Below, piece by piece: positions 35,648 through 47,010 of a stretch of 64,000 nt of DNA; position 1 is the first letter of the stretch; every line of letters begins with the position of its first letter. Below the pieces are notes generated by a model. It was not told the origin of the DNA and did not search any database. It saw only the letters and a list, made by a program, of their open reading frames with translations. The stretch spans positions 31,684,501-31,748,500 of the forward strand of contig AP031352.1 of assembly GCA_037833965.1 (NCBI GenBank), read 5' to 3'. A program made the translations under genes and the position numbers. The DNA is from Marchantia polymorpha subsp. ruderalis (lineage: Eukaryota > Streptophyta > Marchantiopsida > Marchantiales > Marchantiaceae).

Positions 35648-35955
35648 TGTGGTAACCCACTTTTTGTTTTTGTGCAGAATTTAAACATTTTTGGAAAACA
35701 GTATCGCAGCAACAACTGTAAATAGTAATCGGTACACTAAAATAGAGTAAAAATGGATGATCGCGGGTCCAAAAGAATCCTGAAGAATCATCGAGTTGGG
35801 CGCAATGTCCAGGACAGGCGCCCTGGCCCGAACGGACGGTTTCTACTGAGGGAAAGCGCCTTCGGCGCAAGCAGGAGAAAGCGCCTCCGGCGATAGACGT
35901 CTTTGGCGATAGAGTCAATCCCTCATAACTATCTTCATTCGTTACGCCTTGATTT

Positions 35956-36055
35956 GTTTAGGGTTTTGTTGAAAAGAACTCGACGCGCTTGTTCTAACGA
36001 GCCCAAGAACTCTTAGAACAGATAAGGCATCACTGAGTTATGAGTGTCGAAAGTT
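35956..36055 (+). repeat. Shared LTR hairpin module, copy in X1
   Basis: Decayed form of a roughly 100-bp module also found in X2 (38525-38625) and three times in each Y LTR. The order is a TTAGGGT entry, GTTGGAAAGA-type stem arm, CCAAGAAC, GGCATCACTGAGTTATGAGTGTCG exit. Confidence 0.75.
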
Positions 36056-36708
36056 ATTGATATGGGGCGCCTTCGGCGATTTACTCCTTCGCCTGAACGC
36101 CTTTGGCGCCAGCGCATTGATATTAGGTCAACGCCTTCGGCGATGCGACTTCGGTGGTACGCCTTCGGCGAAGACGTGCGCCTTTGGTGGAACGGAACAC
36201 CTGCGGCAAGAGCGCCTTGGGCATGACAAGAAAGAACAACGGAAACGACAAGACGCATTGACTTCGGTCAACGCCTTCGGCGGAAGACAGACGCCTTTGG
36301 CGATACGAAGAGTAAATCGAAAACCGGCTAGGGACAAAATCCTTCGCCGCCACGCCTTCGGCGATGCGCGGGCAAGGCTAAGTCGACGGACAACGGCATA
36401 ATCGAATTCAATTTTCAGGCGTGGAAGTTCGCGCAACGGCGGAGCGTGAAGCCGATTGTGCGAAGGAGGCCGTTACGTCCTCAAGACGGCGTTGCAATCA
36501 AGTGGGTCGACCCCCACTCCCAAGTGTCGAACGGTGAAATCTTGATCGCCGAAGGCAGACGTCTCATTCTTGCAATTTCGATTTCGCTCGAGAGTCGACC
36601 GCGGAGCAGGAAATCGGCGGAGAGAAATTAGAGAGAGTTGCGACTAGCGGGTGGTTGCAGGAGAGCGTGCAGCAGCTGAGTGCGCAGCCAGAGGGTTCTT
36701 ACTAGAGA

Positions 36709-38220
36709 GTGCGGGAAGCTCGCGGAGTGATTGAGTCCGCGTGCAAGAAGCTTGGGGACAGAGAACAGAGAATTCGCGGAATTCTGACGTGCGCGGCCGA
36801 ATTCAAGAACGTGATGTTGAAGGCTACGCAGCTGCGGATGATTCCGCTGAAGCTACCGCAGATTGGGTTGCGCGCATTCCAGCGCGAGCTGACTGCGGTG
36901 AAACTCGATTTCCTCCTGTGGGGATGGAATTAGGTGTGTCCGGATATGATACGCGAGTGGCTGCGGGACAAGGATCAACCTACGCGCGGATTCCGACCGC
37001 ACCCGGAGCGATGGGAAGTTAGTGACTGGGAGCAGGTGTGAGGAAGATGCGCGGGAGAAGAATGTCATCTTCTGTTCGAGTGCGAGAGTGTCAATGTTTC
37101 GAAGGAGGAAGAAGCTTCCTTCGGGGCGCTGTTCAAGCATAGCAAGTCGAGCAAGAACGGGTACAAGACTTGTGACTACAAGGATCGCTTTCGGAGGAAT
37201 GTCACGGTAGCACTCATTCAACTCTTGCAGCCGCATCGGATCACATACATAACTTCTTGGCAGGTGGGGTTTGTGGAGCTGGCGTTGTCCGGAGCTCCGA
37301 TTCATTGGGCTCGCATTCTGTGAAAAGCGACGAGACAACATGCATTCGAGGAGAAGGGAGTATCGATCAATCAACTCTCCCCCTTCTTGATCAATTTTTA
37401 TCGGTCAATGGGATGTTTGATTGTGACGGAGCGGGTACAATTTCCATTGCTGTCACGAAGCAATCCGGACCGATATGTGAAGGACGTCGAAGTCGATATT
37501 GACGAAGACGAGACACCCGCCTGCACGCCACCAACCGAGGGCGGAGGAAGAACCGCTCGCAGCACGAGTGCCGCGGAAGCGGAAGTGGGAAGGAGAAGCG
37601 GAGCAGAGCCAGCAACGCGATGCTGCTGCTCCCAATCGAAAGCGGCCGATGACGGAGGTCTGCAGTCGACTCAAGCAGAATGCTCGCAAGCTCGTCATGC
37701 CGGCAAGCAGCGCAGAAACGTGAAGAGCTGCAGAGAATAGAAACTCGCCATCCTTGGGGGAGGATGCGAGTGCAGGAATTGCGAAGAGGTCAGCGGACCT
37801 CCCTGCACCGAAGGCACGGACGCCTTCGGGTCAAGGAAGACAACATGCGGCACCGACGAATGTGCCGACGACGGACAAGTGCTTTGCTTCCGAGCAAGTA
37901 CCATTTGATGACTCGACTTCGGGTCAAGAGCCTTCGGCGCAGCAGAGGAGTGAGAAGGAGCCTTCGGCTCAAGGGCCTTCGACTCAACGGACTTTGGGTC
38001 AAGCGCCTTCGGCGCAGGCCCAATGTGAGGTAACGGCGACAGACGAAGGACGGAAGGAGGAGACACGTGTGCCTTCGGCACAGTCGCCTTCGGCACAAGC
38101 ACCTTCGGCGGTAGAAGTCTTCGGCGATGCGCCTTCGGCGGTAGCAGATCATAGCAGGAGGAGCGGACTTGTCGGGAGCCGGGTCTCCTACCGCATTAGA
38201 TATTTTGGTAGGGAGTGGAG
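36709..38220 (+). pseudogene. Decayed copy of the family X LTR-borne ORF
   Basis: One frame matches the X2 protein at 39719-40858 over its length: LRAF.REL.A.KLDFLLWGWN, P.RWEV.DW, NGYKT.DYKDRFRRNV, LLQPHRITYITSWQVGFVEL, HAFEEKG, LSPFLINFYR. It then runs into a Pro/Ser/Ala/Gln-rich tail made of CCTTCGGCG units. Stops at 36931, 37039 and 37321 interrupt it. Function unknown. Conservation of the same ORF in two LTR copies suggests it belongs to the element rather than being a chance capture. Confidence 0.7.
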
Positions 38221-38524
38221 TGTGGTACCCCACTTTTGGTATTTTTGAGGAAATTAAAACATTTTTGGAAAACTGTACCGCGGCAACAGTGTAAATAGCC
38301 TTCGGTGCATCAAAACAGAGTGAAATCGGAAGATCGCAGAGATTCTCGAGAGAACTCGTAGAATCCAGGAGTTGGGTGCAACGTCGGGGACGGACACCAC
38401 CCTACATGCGGGCTCTGAAGGAATAACCCCTTCGGCGCAAGGCGCGAAATCCGCCTTCGGCGTTGCGCCTTTGGCGCTAGAGGAATCCTTCAGGAATTGG
38501 TCAATTCCCAAACACCTCGACTTG

Positions 38525-38625
38525 GTTAGGGTCTTGTTGGAAAGAGCTCAACGCGCTGATTCTAACGAGCCCAAGAACGCCACGAACGGATGAGGACTCC
38601 GGGAGTTATGAAGGTCGCAATATAC
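38525..38625 (+). repeat. Shared LTR hairpin module, copy in X2
   Basis: TTAGGGTCTTGTTGGAAAGAGCTC, then GATTCTAACGAGCCCAAGAAC and an exit GGGAGTTATGAAGGTCG. Same order as the X1 and Y modules. Confidence 0.75.
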
Positions 38626-38634
38626 TCAGCTTCT

Positions 38635-39136
38635 CGCCTACGAGTAGGCGAGGAAAGATTGTCCTATGCGCGGACGAAGGCAGTTCGCCTACGCGTAGGC
38701 AAAATAGGGTTTGACGTTGGTGCGATGTCCGCCCCGAATGTTGCCTACTCGCAGGCGAGGAAACCTCTGCCCGAGCGGACAAGCGAAGTTCGCCTACGCA
38801 CAAGCGCTACGGCGTCGGCGGGAAATCCGCCTTCGGCCCTAGAAATGCGCCTTCGGGGTTGGAAATTGTACGGCGCCTTCCGCGCCAGCGCAGCAGCGTG
38901 GACGTGCGAGGACCCACCGGAGTAGTAAACTCCGTACGGACCGTACGGACTGTACGGACGGAACGGATGAGTGCGCCTTCGGTCGGACGGAGTTACGGCG
39001 ACAAGAGCGCCGACGGAGAGGCGAGAAATGGACAGACTCGACGGAGCCTGTTGACCGCGGTCAACGCCTTCGGCGCCAGCGCAGCAGCGCGGACGGAATT
39101 CGGCTACGCGTAGGCGAGCGCCTACGCACAAGCAGA
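38635..39136. repeat. Cluster of GCCTAC..GTAGGC palindromes (family B) with GCCTTCGGC (family A)
   Basis: CGCCTACGAGTAGGCG (38635-38650) and CGCCTACGCGTAGGC (38686-38700) are perfect or near-perfect short palindromes. Variants such as GCCTACTCGCAGGC, GCCTACGCACAAGC and GGCTACGCGTAGGC follow at about 38743, 38790 and 39109. Family B is absent from X1. The same stretch also holds several family A GCCTTCGGC units. Confidence 0.8.
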
Positions 39137-39718
39137 TGAAGTTCCGCGCAGGCGGAGATTCCGCCGGGGATTCCGCCTACGCAGAAGGGAGTTCAACTTT
39201 TGTCAGATGCGCGGACGATCGCCTTCGGCGGAGGGGGATTGGCCGAAGAGTGGTACGAACGAGTGTAGCGCGCAAGGCGAGAAATCCGCCTTCGGCGCTG
39301 TGCACCCATGTCCGCTGCGTAGTACGCTAGCGGAGTTCAAATTTGCCAATTTGAGCGTGTGAGTTAAGTCGGCGTCGGTGGATCGTGAAGCCGCGCGTGA
39401 GAGAGGAGGCCGTTATAGTGCGGAGCCGGCGCGGCCATCAAGTGATTCGACCCTCACGACCAAGAGCCGACCTTCGACCAGGAGACGGAGGACGCCCCAT
39501 CCTTGAATTCGTGATTTCATTTTCTAGTGCGAGCTGCGCGCGTCCACCTGCTAGCTGTTAAACATTCTAGACATCGCCGCGCGGAGGAGTACTTGTTGAC
39601 TGAGAGAGAATTGAGTGCGCGCGATTTGGAATTGAGGAAGATTAGAATTTGCAGAGGGAGCAAGAAGCTCGAGCGGAGCAGAGAGAGAGTTGGTGAGCAA
39701 GCTAATTTCAAGAACGCG

Positions 39719-40858
39719 ATGTCAAAACTGAACAGGTTGCGGATGCTGCCGCTCCGGCTTCCACAGAACGGGTTGCGTGCCTTCGAGGAGCGGCTGATTG
39801 CAAGAAAGCTTGATTTCTTGCTGTGGGGATGGAATTACATTTGTGTAGACATGGTGCGCGGATGGCTGGATGCGGAGCGACCACCTACGCGCGGATTGCG
39901 TCCGCACGTAGATCGGTGGACCGTCCACGATTGGGCGCAGGCATTGGGGAGGTGTGCCGGCACCGACGGGTACCTCCTCTTTGATAGTGAGAGCGTCAAG
40001 GTGTCGAAGCAGGACGAGGCGCAATTTGTGGAATTGTTCAAACGGGAGAGGTCTACCAAGAATGGGTACAAGACCCGCGACTACAAAGATCGCTTTCGCC
40101 GAACTGTAGCGTCAGCGCTGCTGCAATTGCTGCAGCCACACCGCACCTCATACATCACCTTGTGGCAGGTTTCTTTTGTGGAGCTCATCTTGGCCGGAGC
40201 TCTAGTTCACTGGGCGAGCATCCTGCACAGAGTGATGCGACAGCACGCCTTCGAGGAGAAGGGGGGAACTCTCAATCACCTCTCCCCTTTCTTGATAAAT
40301 TTCTATCGGCAGAGGAACTGTTTGACCGCGGCGGAGCTCGCTCGCTTTCCGCCATTGTCCGTCGACCATCCCGGGAAGTATGTGCGGGATAACGAGGTCG
40401 ACACCGATGCAGAGGATTCACCAGCTTCTACTCCGCCGACACGGCGGGACGAGGGAAGAAGCACACCCGCAGCAAGAGTGCCGCGGAAGCGGCGATGGAG
40501 GGAGGAATCAGAGGAGGAGCAGCATCGAGAACCCACTGCTCCCATACGACAGCGGCCACTGCACGAAGTGTGCAGCCGGCCGAATCAGAAGGCGCGCAGG
40601 CTTGTGTTACCAGCCAGCAGCGCGGATACGGCGACGATCGCCACGGAGAAGGGAAGTGCGTCACCGGAGAAGATCGAGAGAGCGCGGACGTCCGCAGGAG
40701 CGGCGGACCACGCTACACCTCCGACGGACGAGAGGCGGCCGTGGGCCAAGGGCCTCCGGAGTTACCACGTGCGAGGTAGACGAGTGTTCCGCCTACGCAC
40801 AGGCGATTTCCAGCGGATAGGCGATCTCAAGCGGACGTGGACCTCTGCCTACGCGTAG
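39719..40858 (+). CDS. LTR-borne ORF of X2, part 1 (unknown protein with WGWN motif)
   Basis: 379 residues from the first ATG; the frame is open from 39527 but without an earlier ATG. Features: LRAFEERL..KLDFLLWGWN near the start, a globular mixed region (about residues 40-200) with DRWTVHDWAQALGR, KDRFRRTVASALLQLLQPHRTSYITLWQ and LAGALVHWASIL, then an acidic, Arg- and Ser-rich low-complexity tail. The stop TAG is created inside a family B palindrome (GCCTACGCGTAGGC). It is homologous to the X1 copy at 36709-38220. I do not recognise the family. It lies in U3, upstream of the element's TATA box, on the same strand as gag. It may be a captured host gene or an element-specific accessory protein. 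Confidence 0.5.
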   Translation: MSKLNRLRMLPLRLPQNGLRAFEERLIARKLDFLLWGWNYICVDMVRGWLDAERPPTRGLRPHVDRWTVHDWAQALGRCAGTDGYLLFDSESVKVSKQDEAQFVELFKRERSTKNGYKTRDYKDRFRRTVASALLQLLQPHRTSYITLWQVSFVELILAGALVHWASILHRVMRQHAFEEKGGTLNHLSPFLINFYRQRNCLTAAELARFPPLSVDHPGKYVRDNEVDTDAEDSPASTPPTRRDEGRSTPAARVPRKRRWREESEEEQHREPTAPIRQRPLHEVCSRPNQKARRLVLPASSADTATIATEKGSASPEKIERARTSAGAADHATPPTDERRPWAKGLRSYHVRGRRVFRLRTGDFQRIGDLKRTWTSAYA

Positions 40859-40905
40859 GCAAAGAAAGTTCGCCTACGCACAGGCGGCCGCCTACGAGTA
40901 GGCAG
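40787..40905. repeat. Second cluster of family B palindromes
   Basis: CGCCTACGCACAGGCG (40790), GCCTACGCGTAGGC (40848-40861), CGCCTACGCACAGGCGGCCGCCTACGAGTAGGC (about 40871-40903). Units are separated by 5-50 bp of non-repeated DNA. They fall at the end of the LTR-borne ORF and supply its stop codon. Confidence 0.75.
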
Positions 40906-41132
40906 GATTCACCCCCGATACAACGTAGGAACGAGAAGGAGCCGGCGGAAGATCCGCCTTCGTGTCAAGGGCCTTCGGGACCAGACCCTCCGGCGTATAA
41001 CGCGCCGCGATTTGCGCCTTCGGCGCCAGGGCCTTCGGGCCAACGAGTTTTGAGCAGGGAGCGTGCGGAGACCGCACCTTCGGCGAGCAATCCGCCGGCA
41101 GATGCGCCTTCGGCGGTAGGGCCTTCGGGGCC

Positions 41133-41990
41133 TGCAACCTCCGGGCTGACTCTCACTCAGGTTTACCTCTGATGGCTTTGTGGTAGCGCATCATGGTTCT
41201 AGAAGACTAAGATTCATACTCTCACTCATGTCCCAAACACCTTCTCTTACAAACTCTCATGTATCACTCCAACTCACACACAACTCTCCTCACATCACCC
41301 TCTTCACATAAATGCAAACACACGTCGATACTCCAAGATACTCAAAAACTTCACTCCTTCATTACTGAAACAAGTCCTCACACATGACTCTCCAAACTTG
41401 CTTGAGAGGTGCTACTCTACCTCTCTATTTATACTACTTGAGAAGTTACCATAGTAACATGTGGTAATTTCTCCTAACTTACTTTTACCTAGGTAAGTTT
41501 GACTAACCTTCTCTACGTGGCAACATGCCATTGGCCTACCTAAACCTTCTAGAAGCTTCCGGAATCCAAGGTTGAGGTGGCGACATGCCATTGGAAGCTT
41601 TTAAACTTCTACAAGCTTCCTAGCCACTAAGTCAACATTAGACTTAGTCTAGCCAATCATCTTTCATACATTTAGTCAAACCAATCAAATCCAAGCTTCT
41701 AGTCAAATATCTAATCCCTTGGAATCTAGAACTTTTGTATGAGACAAAATAGAAGTGCTCATTCCTTGTGAAAGACAAAATAGAAGTGCTCACTCCATTC
41801 TTCTAGAACTCCGCTAATTATTCCGCCAACTATAGAGATTGTAGCTAAACTTAGTCATGACTAGATAAACTTAGTTATAACTAACTAGTTTAGTCATAAC
41901 TAGCTAGTCTTAGCTATGCCTTGGCTAATCATCCTTATTCCCTTGACCACTTTTAAGACTTAGTACATATGTGCAACACCCAGTCTTACA
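41133..41990 (-). repeat. Z 3' LTR
   Basis: 858 bp, TG..CA ends. A minus-strand TATA box TATAAATAG lies at 41433-41425. Direct copy of 48132-48989. Confidence 0.95.
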
Positions 41991-42003
41991 TTTACCCCCG
42001 GAC
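41991..42003 (-). promoter_or_regulatory. Z polypurine tract
   Basis: On the minus strand GGGGGTAAA directly precedes the 3' LTR start TGTAAGAC, the expected place for plus-strand DNA priming. Confidence 0.7.
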
Positions 42004-42013
42004 CAAGATTTCA

Positions 42014-45000
42014 CTACGCCCTCGGAGTGAAAGAATCTGATCTTCGATGGAATAACTTCAACTTGTCGTGGTTGACTCGATCGAAGTGACGTCCTCCTAA
42101 CTCCTTGATGTCATAAGTGAAATTTCCCCACACCTTCTCAACTATGAAAGGTCCAAAATACTTAGGAAGAAACTTTTTCCTAGCTCTCTTGTATCTAATT
42201 GCATCAAAGAGCATCACCCAATCACCTTCCTTGAACGGTTTCAAGTTCTGGTTTCCACTTCGTTTGTCGTGATACTTCTTCTGCAACTGTTGAGCCCGCT
42301 CCACTCGTACCATGGCTAGTGCTCGAGCTTCCTCCAACTCCATCAATTGTTGTTGGCGAGACTTGATGGCTTCTGCTCCATTTGATTTCTTCAACCTTTG
42401 CTGGATTGTTGTGAATGTTGTCAAGTCAAACTGTATGGGAAGTTTTGACTCAACTCCATACACCATCCGAAAAGGTGAGTATCCAGTAGATGTCTTCCAT
42501 GTTGTGCGATACTCCCATAAGATAGCATGGAGCCTCTTGTCCCAATTGTGTTTACTCCCGTCCATGTCTGCATCCTTGGCCAACATCATACACAAAGTGT
42601 AGTTGGTCCGCTCCGCCAACCCATTAGCGTTAGGTTTGTAGGAAGTGGTCACTCGAGCCTTGATGGAAAAGTGCTCCAACATGGCTTGAATCATACTTCC
42701 CACAAATTCTCCTCCTCTATCTGATACTAACTCCAATGGACAACCAAATCGAGTAATGATTCTCTCATATAAAAATCTACCAACCTCCTTCTCATTAGTA
42801 GATTTAAGTGGTCTTGCCTCTACCCACTTCGTAAGATAATCTGTAGCTATCACAATGAACTTATTCCCTCGAGGAGTAAGATTCAAAGGACCTACAAAAT
42901 CTATTCCCCACTTTTCAAAAGGACCTAACACTGGTACAGAAATCATAGGAGGGGTTTTCATGGACTTTTTAGCAAAAGCTTAACACACATCACAACTTTT
43001 GCAATATTCCACACAATCCTTAAAAATACCCTTCCAATGATAACCAGCATCAAGAATTTTGAAGGCAGTTACCTTCCCCGCAAAATGTCCTCCACATACT
43101 GCACCATCATGAAACTCCTTCATGAGTTGTAATGCCTCTCCTCTCCCAACCGCCCTTCGTAGAAGTCCGTCAGCTCCTTGATGAAAAAGTACCTTCTCCA
43201 TGATCATATATGGTTGACATCTCTTCACTAATGCATTTTTCTCCCTTTGATGCATTCCTTGAGAAAACTCTCCTTTAGAGATGAAATCCCAAATTTCCTT
43301 GTACTCCTCCGGTACTGTTGTCACCGTGTCCATGACTAGCAAGTCCTCATCCGGAAAGGTGTCATCTACTGACTGATCTCCTCCATCATCATATGCTCTC
43401 GACATCAAATCCGCATTAGCATGCTTCTTTCCAGGTCTATCCTCAATGGTATAATCAAACTCTGCTAGTAGTAGCTTCCATCTAGCTATCCTCCCTTCAG
43501 CATTAGGCTTGTTGAAAATGTATTTCAAAGCCTTATGATCAGTCACTATAGTGAATCTCCCACCCAACAAATAATGTCGAAACTTCTTAAGTGAGAAGAT
43601 TACAGCTAACGCCTCTCTCTCTGTCACTGAGTAGTTCTTCTCCGCTTGAACCATTTGTCTACTAGCATAGGCAATTGGATGATCATGCTTTTCATCATCT
43701 AATTGACTCAAGGTGCATCCTACAGCAATATTTGATGCATCTGTGTAGAGAATGAAAGGTTTACCCCAATCCGGTTTCGCCAAAATTGGAGCCGTCACCA
43801 ACGCCTTCTTGAGAACTTCGAACGCCGTCTTTGCAGCTTCATCCTTGAAAATGAGTTCGTACTCCACTCCCTTCTTCATGTAATTTGTCAAGGCATGAGC
43901 TTTGTTGGAGAAGGACAAGATGAACCGTCGATAGTACCCCACCATACCAAGGAATTGCCTCAACTTGGTTAAAGTCGCCGGAAAAGGTAACTCCATGATC
44001 CGTGTCACCTTCTCTGGGTCCACCGCTATACCATTCTTGGAGATGATATGCCCCAACAATAGGCCTTCCTCACATCCAAAAATGCATTTTTCTGGATTGA
44101 GTGAAGCCTTAGCTTCCTCCAGCCGTTGAAGTATTTTGATCAAATGATCAAAATGATCCGCTTTCCTCCCGTAAACACAAAAATCATCTATGAAATCCCT
44201 TACAAACTTTCCAATGAAAGGTTCAAACACTCTATTCATGAACCTTTGAAAAGTGGCAGGAGCATTACATAGACCAAACGGCATCACTCTAAAAGCGAAG
44301 GTTCCCCATGGAGTAGTAAAAGTTGTTTTGAGTTGGTCTTCTAAGGCAATTTGGATTTGGTTATAGCCACTATAACCATCTCCAAAACTATACCACTCAT
44401 GGCCAGCAACCTCCTCTAGAATCTCATCTATGAAAGGCAAGGGATAGTAGTCTTTCTTTGTGACAGCATTCAACTTTTTGTAATCTACGCACACTCGTAG
44501 CTTACCATTCTTCTTCTTCACTATCACAATTGGAGACACCCATTCAGAATTTTCTACCTCGTAGATGAAACCAGCCTCCTTGAGCTTGTCGATCTCCTCC
44601 TTCACCACAAGAGCCGTAGGTGGATTTATTCGGCGTTGCTTTTGCCGAATAGGACGAGCTTTCTCCTCCAACTCGATGCGATGAGTCTCCAACGTCACAT
44701 GCTTAAGATCCTTGTAACTAAAGGCAAAAACATGAATATATTTGCGAAATATATCCAGAAACTTTGCCTTTTCCTCCTTGGTAACCTTGGGACCAAACCT
44801 GAGAGTGGACAGTCGTCGACACACCTCCTCTTCGCTCATCTCCACTTTGTCAGGATCTTTCTTCACTCCAGGCCTAGGCAACAACTCCATGGCAGCAATG
44901 ACTTGTACTTGAACATTATCATCAGAAGAGTACTCCGATGATGTTTCTTGATCAGAAGTTGAGATGTCTGTGTCAACTTCTGAAAAGCTACCACTCTCTT

Positions 45001-46780
45001 CACTCTCAGATTCCCAATACTCGTCAGTTGGTCTATCTGAGTCAGTGGTGGATTCCCCTCCTCTCGTCAAAGGAACCTTAACTCGATGGTTCTTTGGGCC
45101 TATCCTCAAATAGCCCTTGTGCCATCGGTCCGTAGTCCTTACCGCCCTCAACCAAGGACGTCCCAACAGCAAGTCGTAGCTAGCTTCCTTGAGAATTTGG
45201 AAGGAAAGCAAAGTTTGCACTCCCCTCACACTAACCACAACTTTGTCTACCACCCCCAGTGGTCTTACCTTCTGTTTGTTGGCCATACCAACAATTATGC
45301 TAGAAGGTCTAGAAGGTTGCATACCCAACTTCTGCATCAACCTCTCAGACATGGCATTCACAGCCGATCCACCATCAACCAACACATCTGATACATCATG
45401 TCCATTGATCCTCACTTCGATCTTTGAAGCATGTGTACATACCTCCGAAGCAGCCGCATCCACCACCCCAACTCCCACATTGGTCATGTGAGCCTTCCCC
45501 TTAGATTTCCGCTTCTTGGTCCTTGTGGAGATAAGACCTCCTCTTAACTCCTTCCGAATGGCTGGATTCAAGGCAATCAGCTGACCAACTGTTATATTGG
45601 CCTTCTGATTTCCTACATCCTCCACCACGTCATACTTAGCTTGAGAAGATGAAATGGAAAAGTCATCCATGCCCAACTTCTTCCTTGGTACTCTTGGTTG
45701 ACTCACTCCACTTGACCGTGTACTTCGACTTGGCGTGTCCTCCATGAAAATCGACTCGTCCGCAAATCGGGCCCGCTTCTTCTCATGAGCAAGGATATCC
45801 ACTTTCGATTTTGAGCTCTCCCCTTTCTCAAAAGTGCATTGATGAGGGAATACATCAATGGATGCTACTCCCTTATCCTTGGCTTGTTGCGTGGCCGGTG
45901 CATTGTTGTTGTGCCGAACTCCATCATGTTGTCGAGGGTTAGGACAATTCCTCTGAAAATGAGGACCTCCACAAGAAAAGCAAGAAACCGCAAAGTTTCC
46001 TGAAGGTGGATTTCCTCTTGGAGGATAATTTCCATACCCCCTAGAGCCTCCTACTACGTTCTGATTCCTCTTCTCCCACAACTGTACTACATTGATCTTG
46101 AGATCTGCTAGAGTCTCCGTGATAGATTTCAACTCATTTTGAAAATCCACACTAGGATTCGCTATCGTGGATGAAGTAGAAGTGTTTGAAACAATAGACC
46201 TTCCTACAACCGGTGGAGCTACTTCTCTAGCCACCAAGCTAGAATCATCATCTTCTAAGCTCTCCTCCATTCTAATAGCAATTCGAATGGCTTCAGCCTT
46301 AGAAGAGGGCTTCTCGTATCTCACCTTACTTCGAATCTCTGGTCTCAAACCTCCAACGAAGTTCTTCATGAGCATCGCCCTTATCCCCACCATTGTAGCA
46401 TCCACTTCGTCTCCGCCCTTCCTCAACACCACGTGGAATCTAGATTCCAACTTCTCGGTTCTCTCCACATAGGTCCTCACCTTCTCGTTCTCTCCTTGTT
46501 TCAAGAAGGTGACCTCACACATCAACTTTTCATAACTTTCACTGGGAAGAAAGTTTTCGATCAGGTTCTCCGTTAATGTCTCCCACGTGTCGTCCTCCGA
46601 ATGCTCCCTCTTGTACTCCTTGTACCACTTGAGAGCAGAATCCTCCAAGAAATCCGGCAAAAGCATAGCCCACTCGTCTTTCTTCCTCTCATTGTTTCCT
46701 ATGCAAGCCCTCTTGAAGTCCCTAACAAAAGCTTCTACATCCTCATTCTCCCTCCCATAAAATACCGGAAGCTTCCCCAT
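42014..46780 (-). pseudogene. Z gag-pol polyprotein with one in-frame stop
   Basis: Starts at ATG 46780. Gag: FYGRENEDVEAFV and a WYKEYKREHSEDDTWETL stretch, with a zinc knuckle CFSCGGPHFQRNC (about 45950-45990; one residue short between Cys and His). Protease: LVDGGSAVN (about 45360-45385). RT: VSPIVIVKKKNGKLRVCVDYKKLN, FGLCNAPATFQRFM and catalytic FIDDF (about 44190). RNase H: YTDASNIAVG..TEREALAV. Integrase: HHCC zinc finger ending SCDVC, then catalytic Asp in GIDFVG (about 42900), Asp in VSDRGGEF and Glu in LAERTN. A stop TAA at 42982-42980 interrupts the frame just after the integrase zinc finger; the frame continues without shift to 42014. C>T change of a Gln codon is a simple explanation. 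No chromodomain seen. Probably non-autonomous as it stands. Confidence 0.9.
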
Positions 46781-46786
46781 TTCCAA

Positions 46787-46816
46787 CTTTTTTTTTTTTT
46801 TTTTTTTTTTTTTCTT
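46787..46816 (-). repeat. A-tract just upstream of the Z gag start
   Basis: A run of 26 T on the plus strand (46788-46813) gives 26 A on the coding strand, ending 7 nt before the ATG at 46780. In the gag frame it would read as Lys codons, but no ATG lies upstream before the stop at 46846-46844. Confidence 0.85.
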
Positions 46817-47010
46817 TTCTATTGGAAATTTATATGGGGCTTCCTAATACAATATAAACAACACTAACTCCATCCTTGAGTAATTCATCAAAGGAAACAC
46901 AAAAGGAATTGGTTGTTCCAAGATAGCCAAAGCTCTCTCCTCTCCTAGGCATACGATGAGTCTTACCCTCATCATCATCTTCTCCATCATTCGAATGATG
47001 ATCTCCATCT

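Larger units (their letters stand above)
35648..38220 (+). mobile_element. X1: truncated LTR of giant Ty3-gypsy family X
   Basis: Begins TGTGGTAACCCAC, matching the X2 start TGTGGTACCCCAC at 38221. Corresponding landmarks run in the same order as in X2: ACATTTTTGGAAAAC, TGTAAATAG, the hairpin module (35956-36055), GCCTTCGGCG palindromes, and a decayed copy of the LTR-borne ORF. Homology stops at a piece (38190-38220) resembling about 49297-49327 of X2, and there X2 starts. X2 therefore appears to have inserted into X1; the rest of X1 should lie beyond the right end of X2, outside the window. Confidence 0.65.

Noticed and set aside
35822..38150. Regularly recurring CGCCTTCGGCG units as a possible CRISPR-like array
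   Set aside because: Units are very short, spacers vary widely from a few to hundreds of bases, many units lie in coding frames, and the context is a plant retrotransposon.
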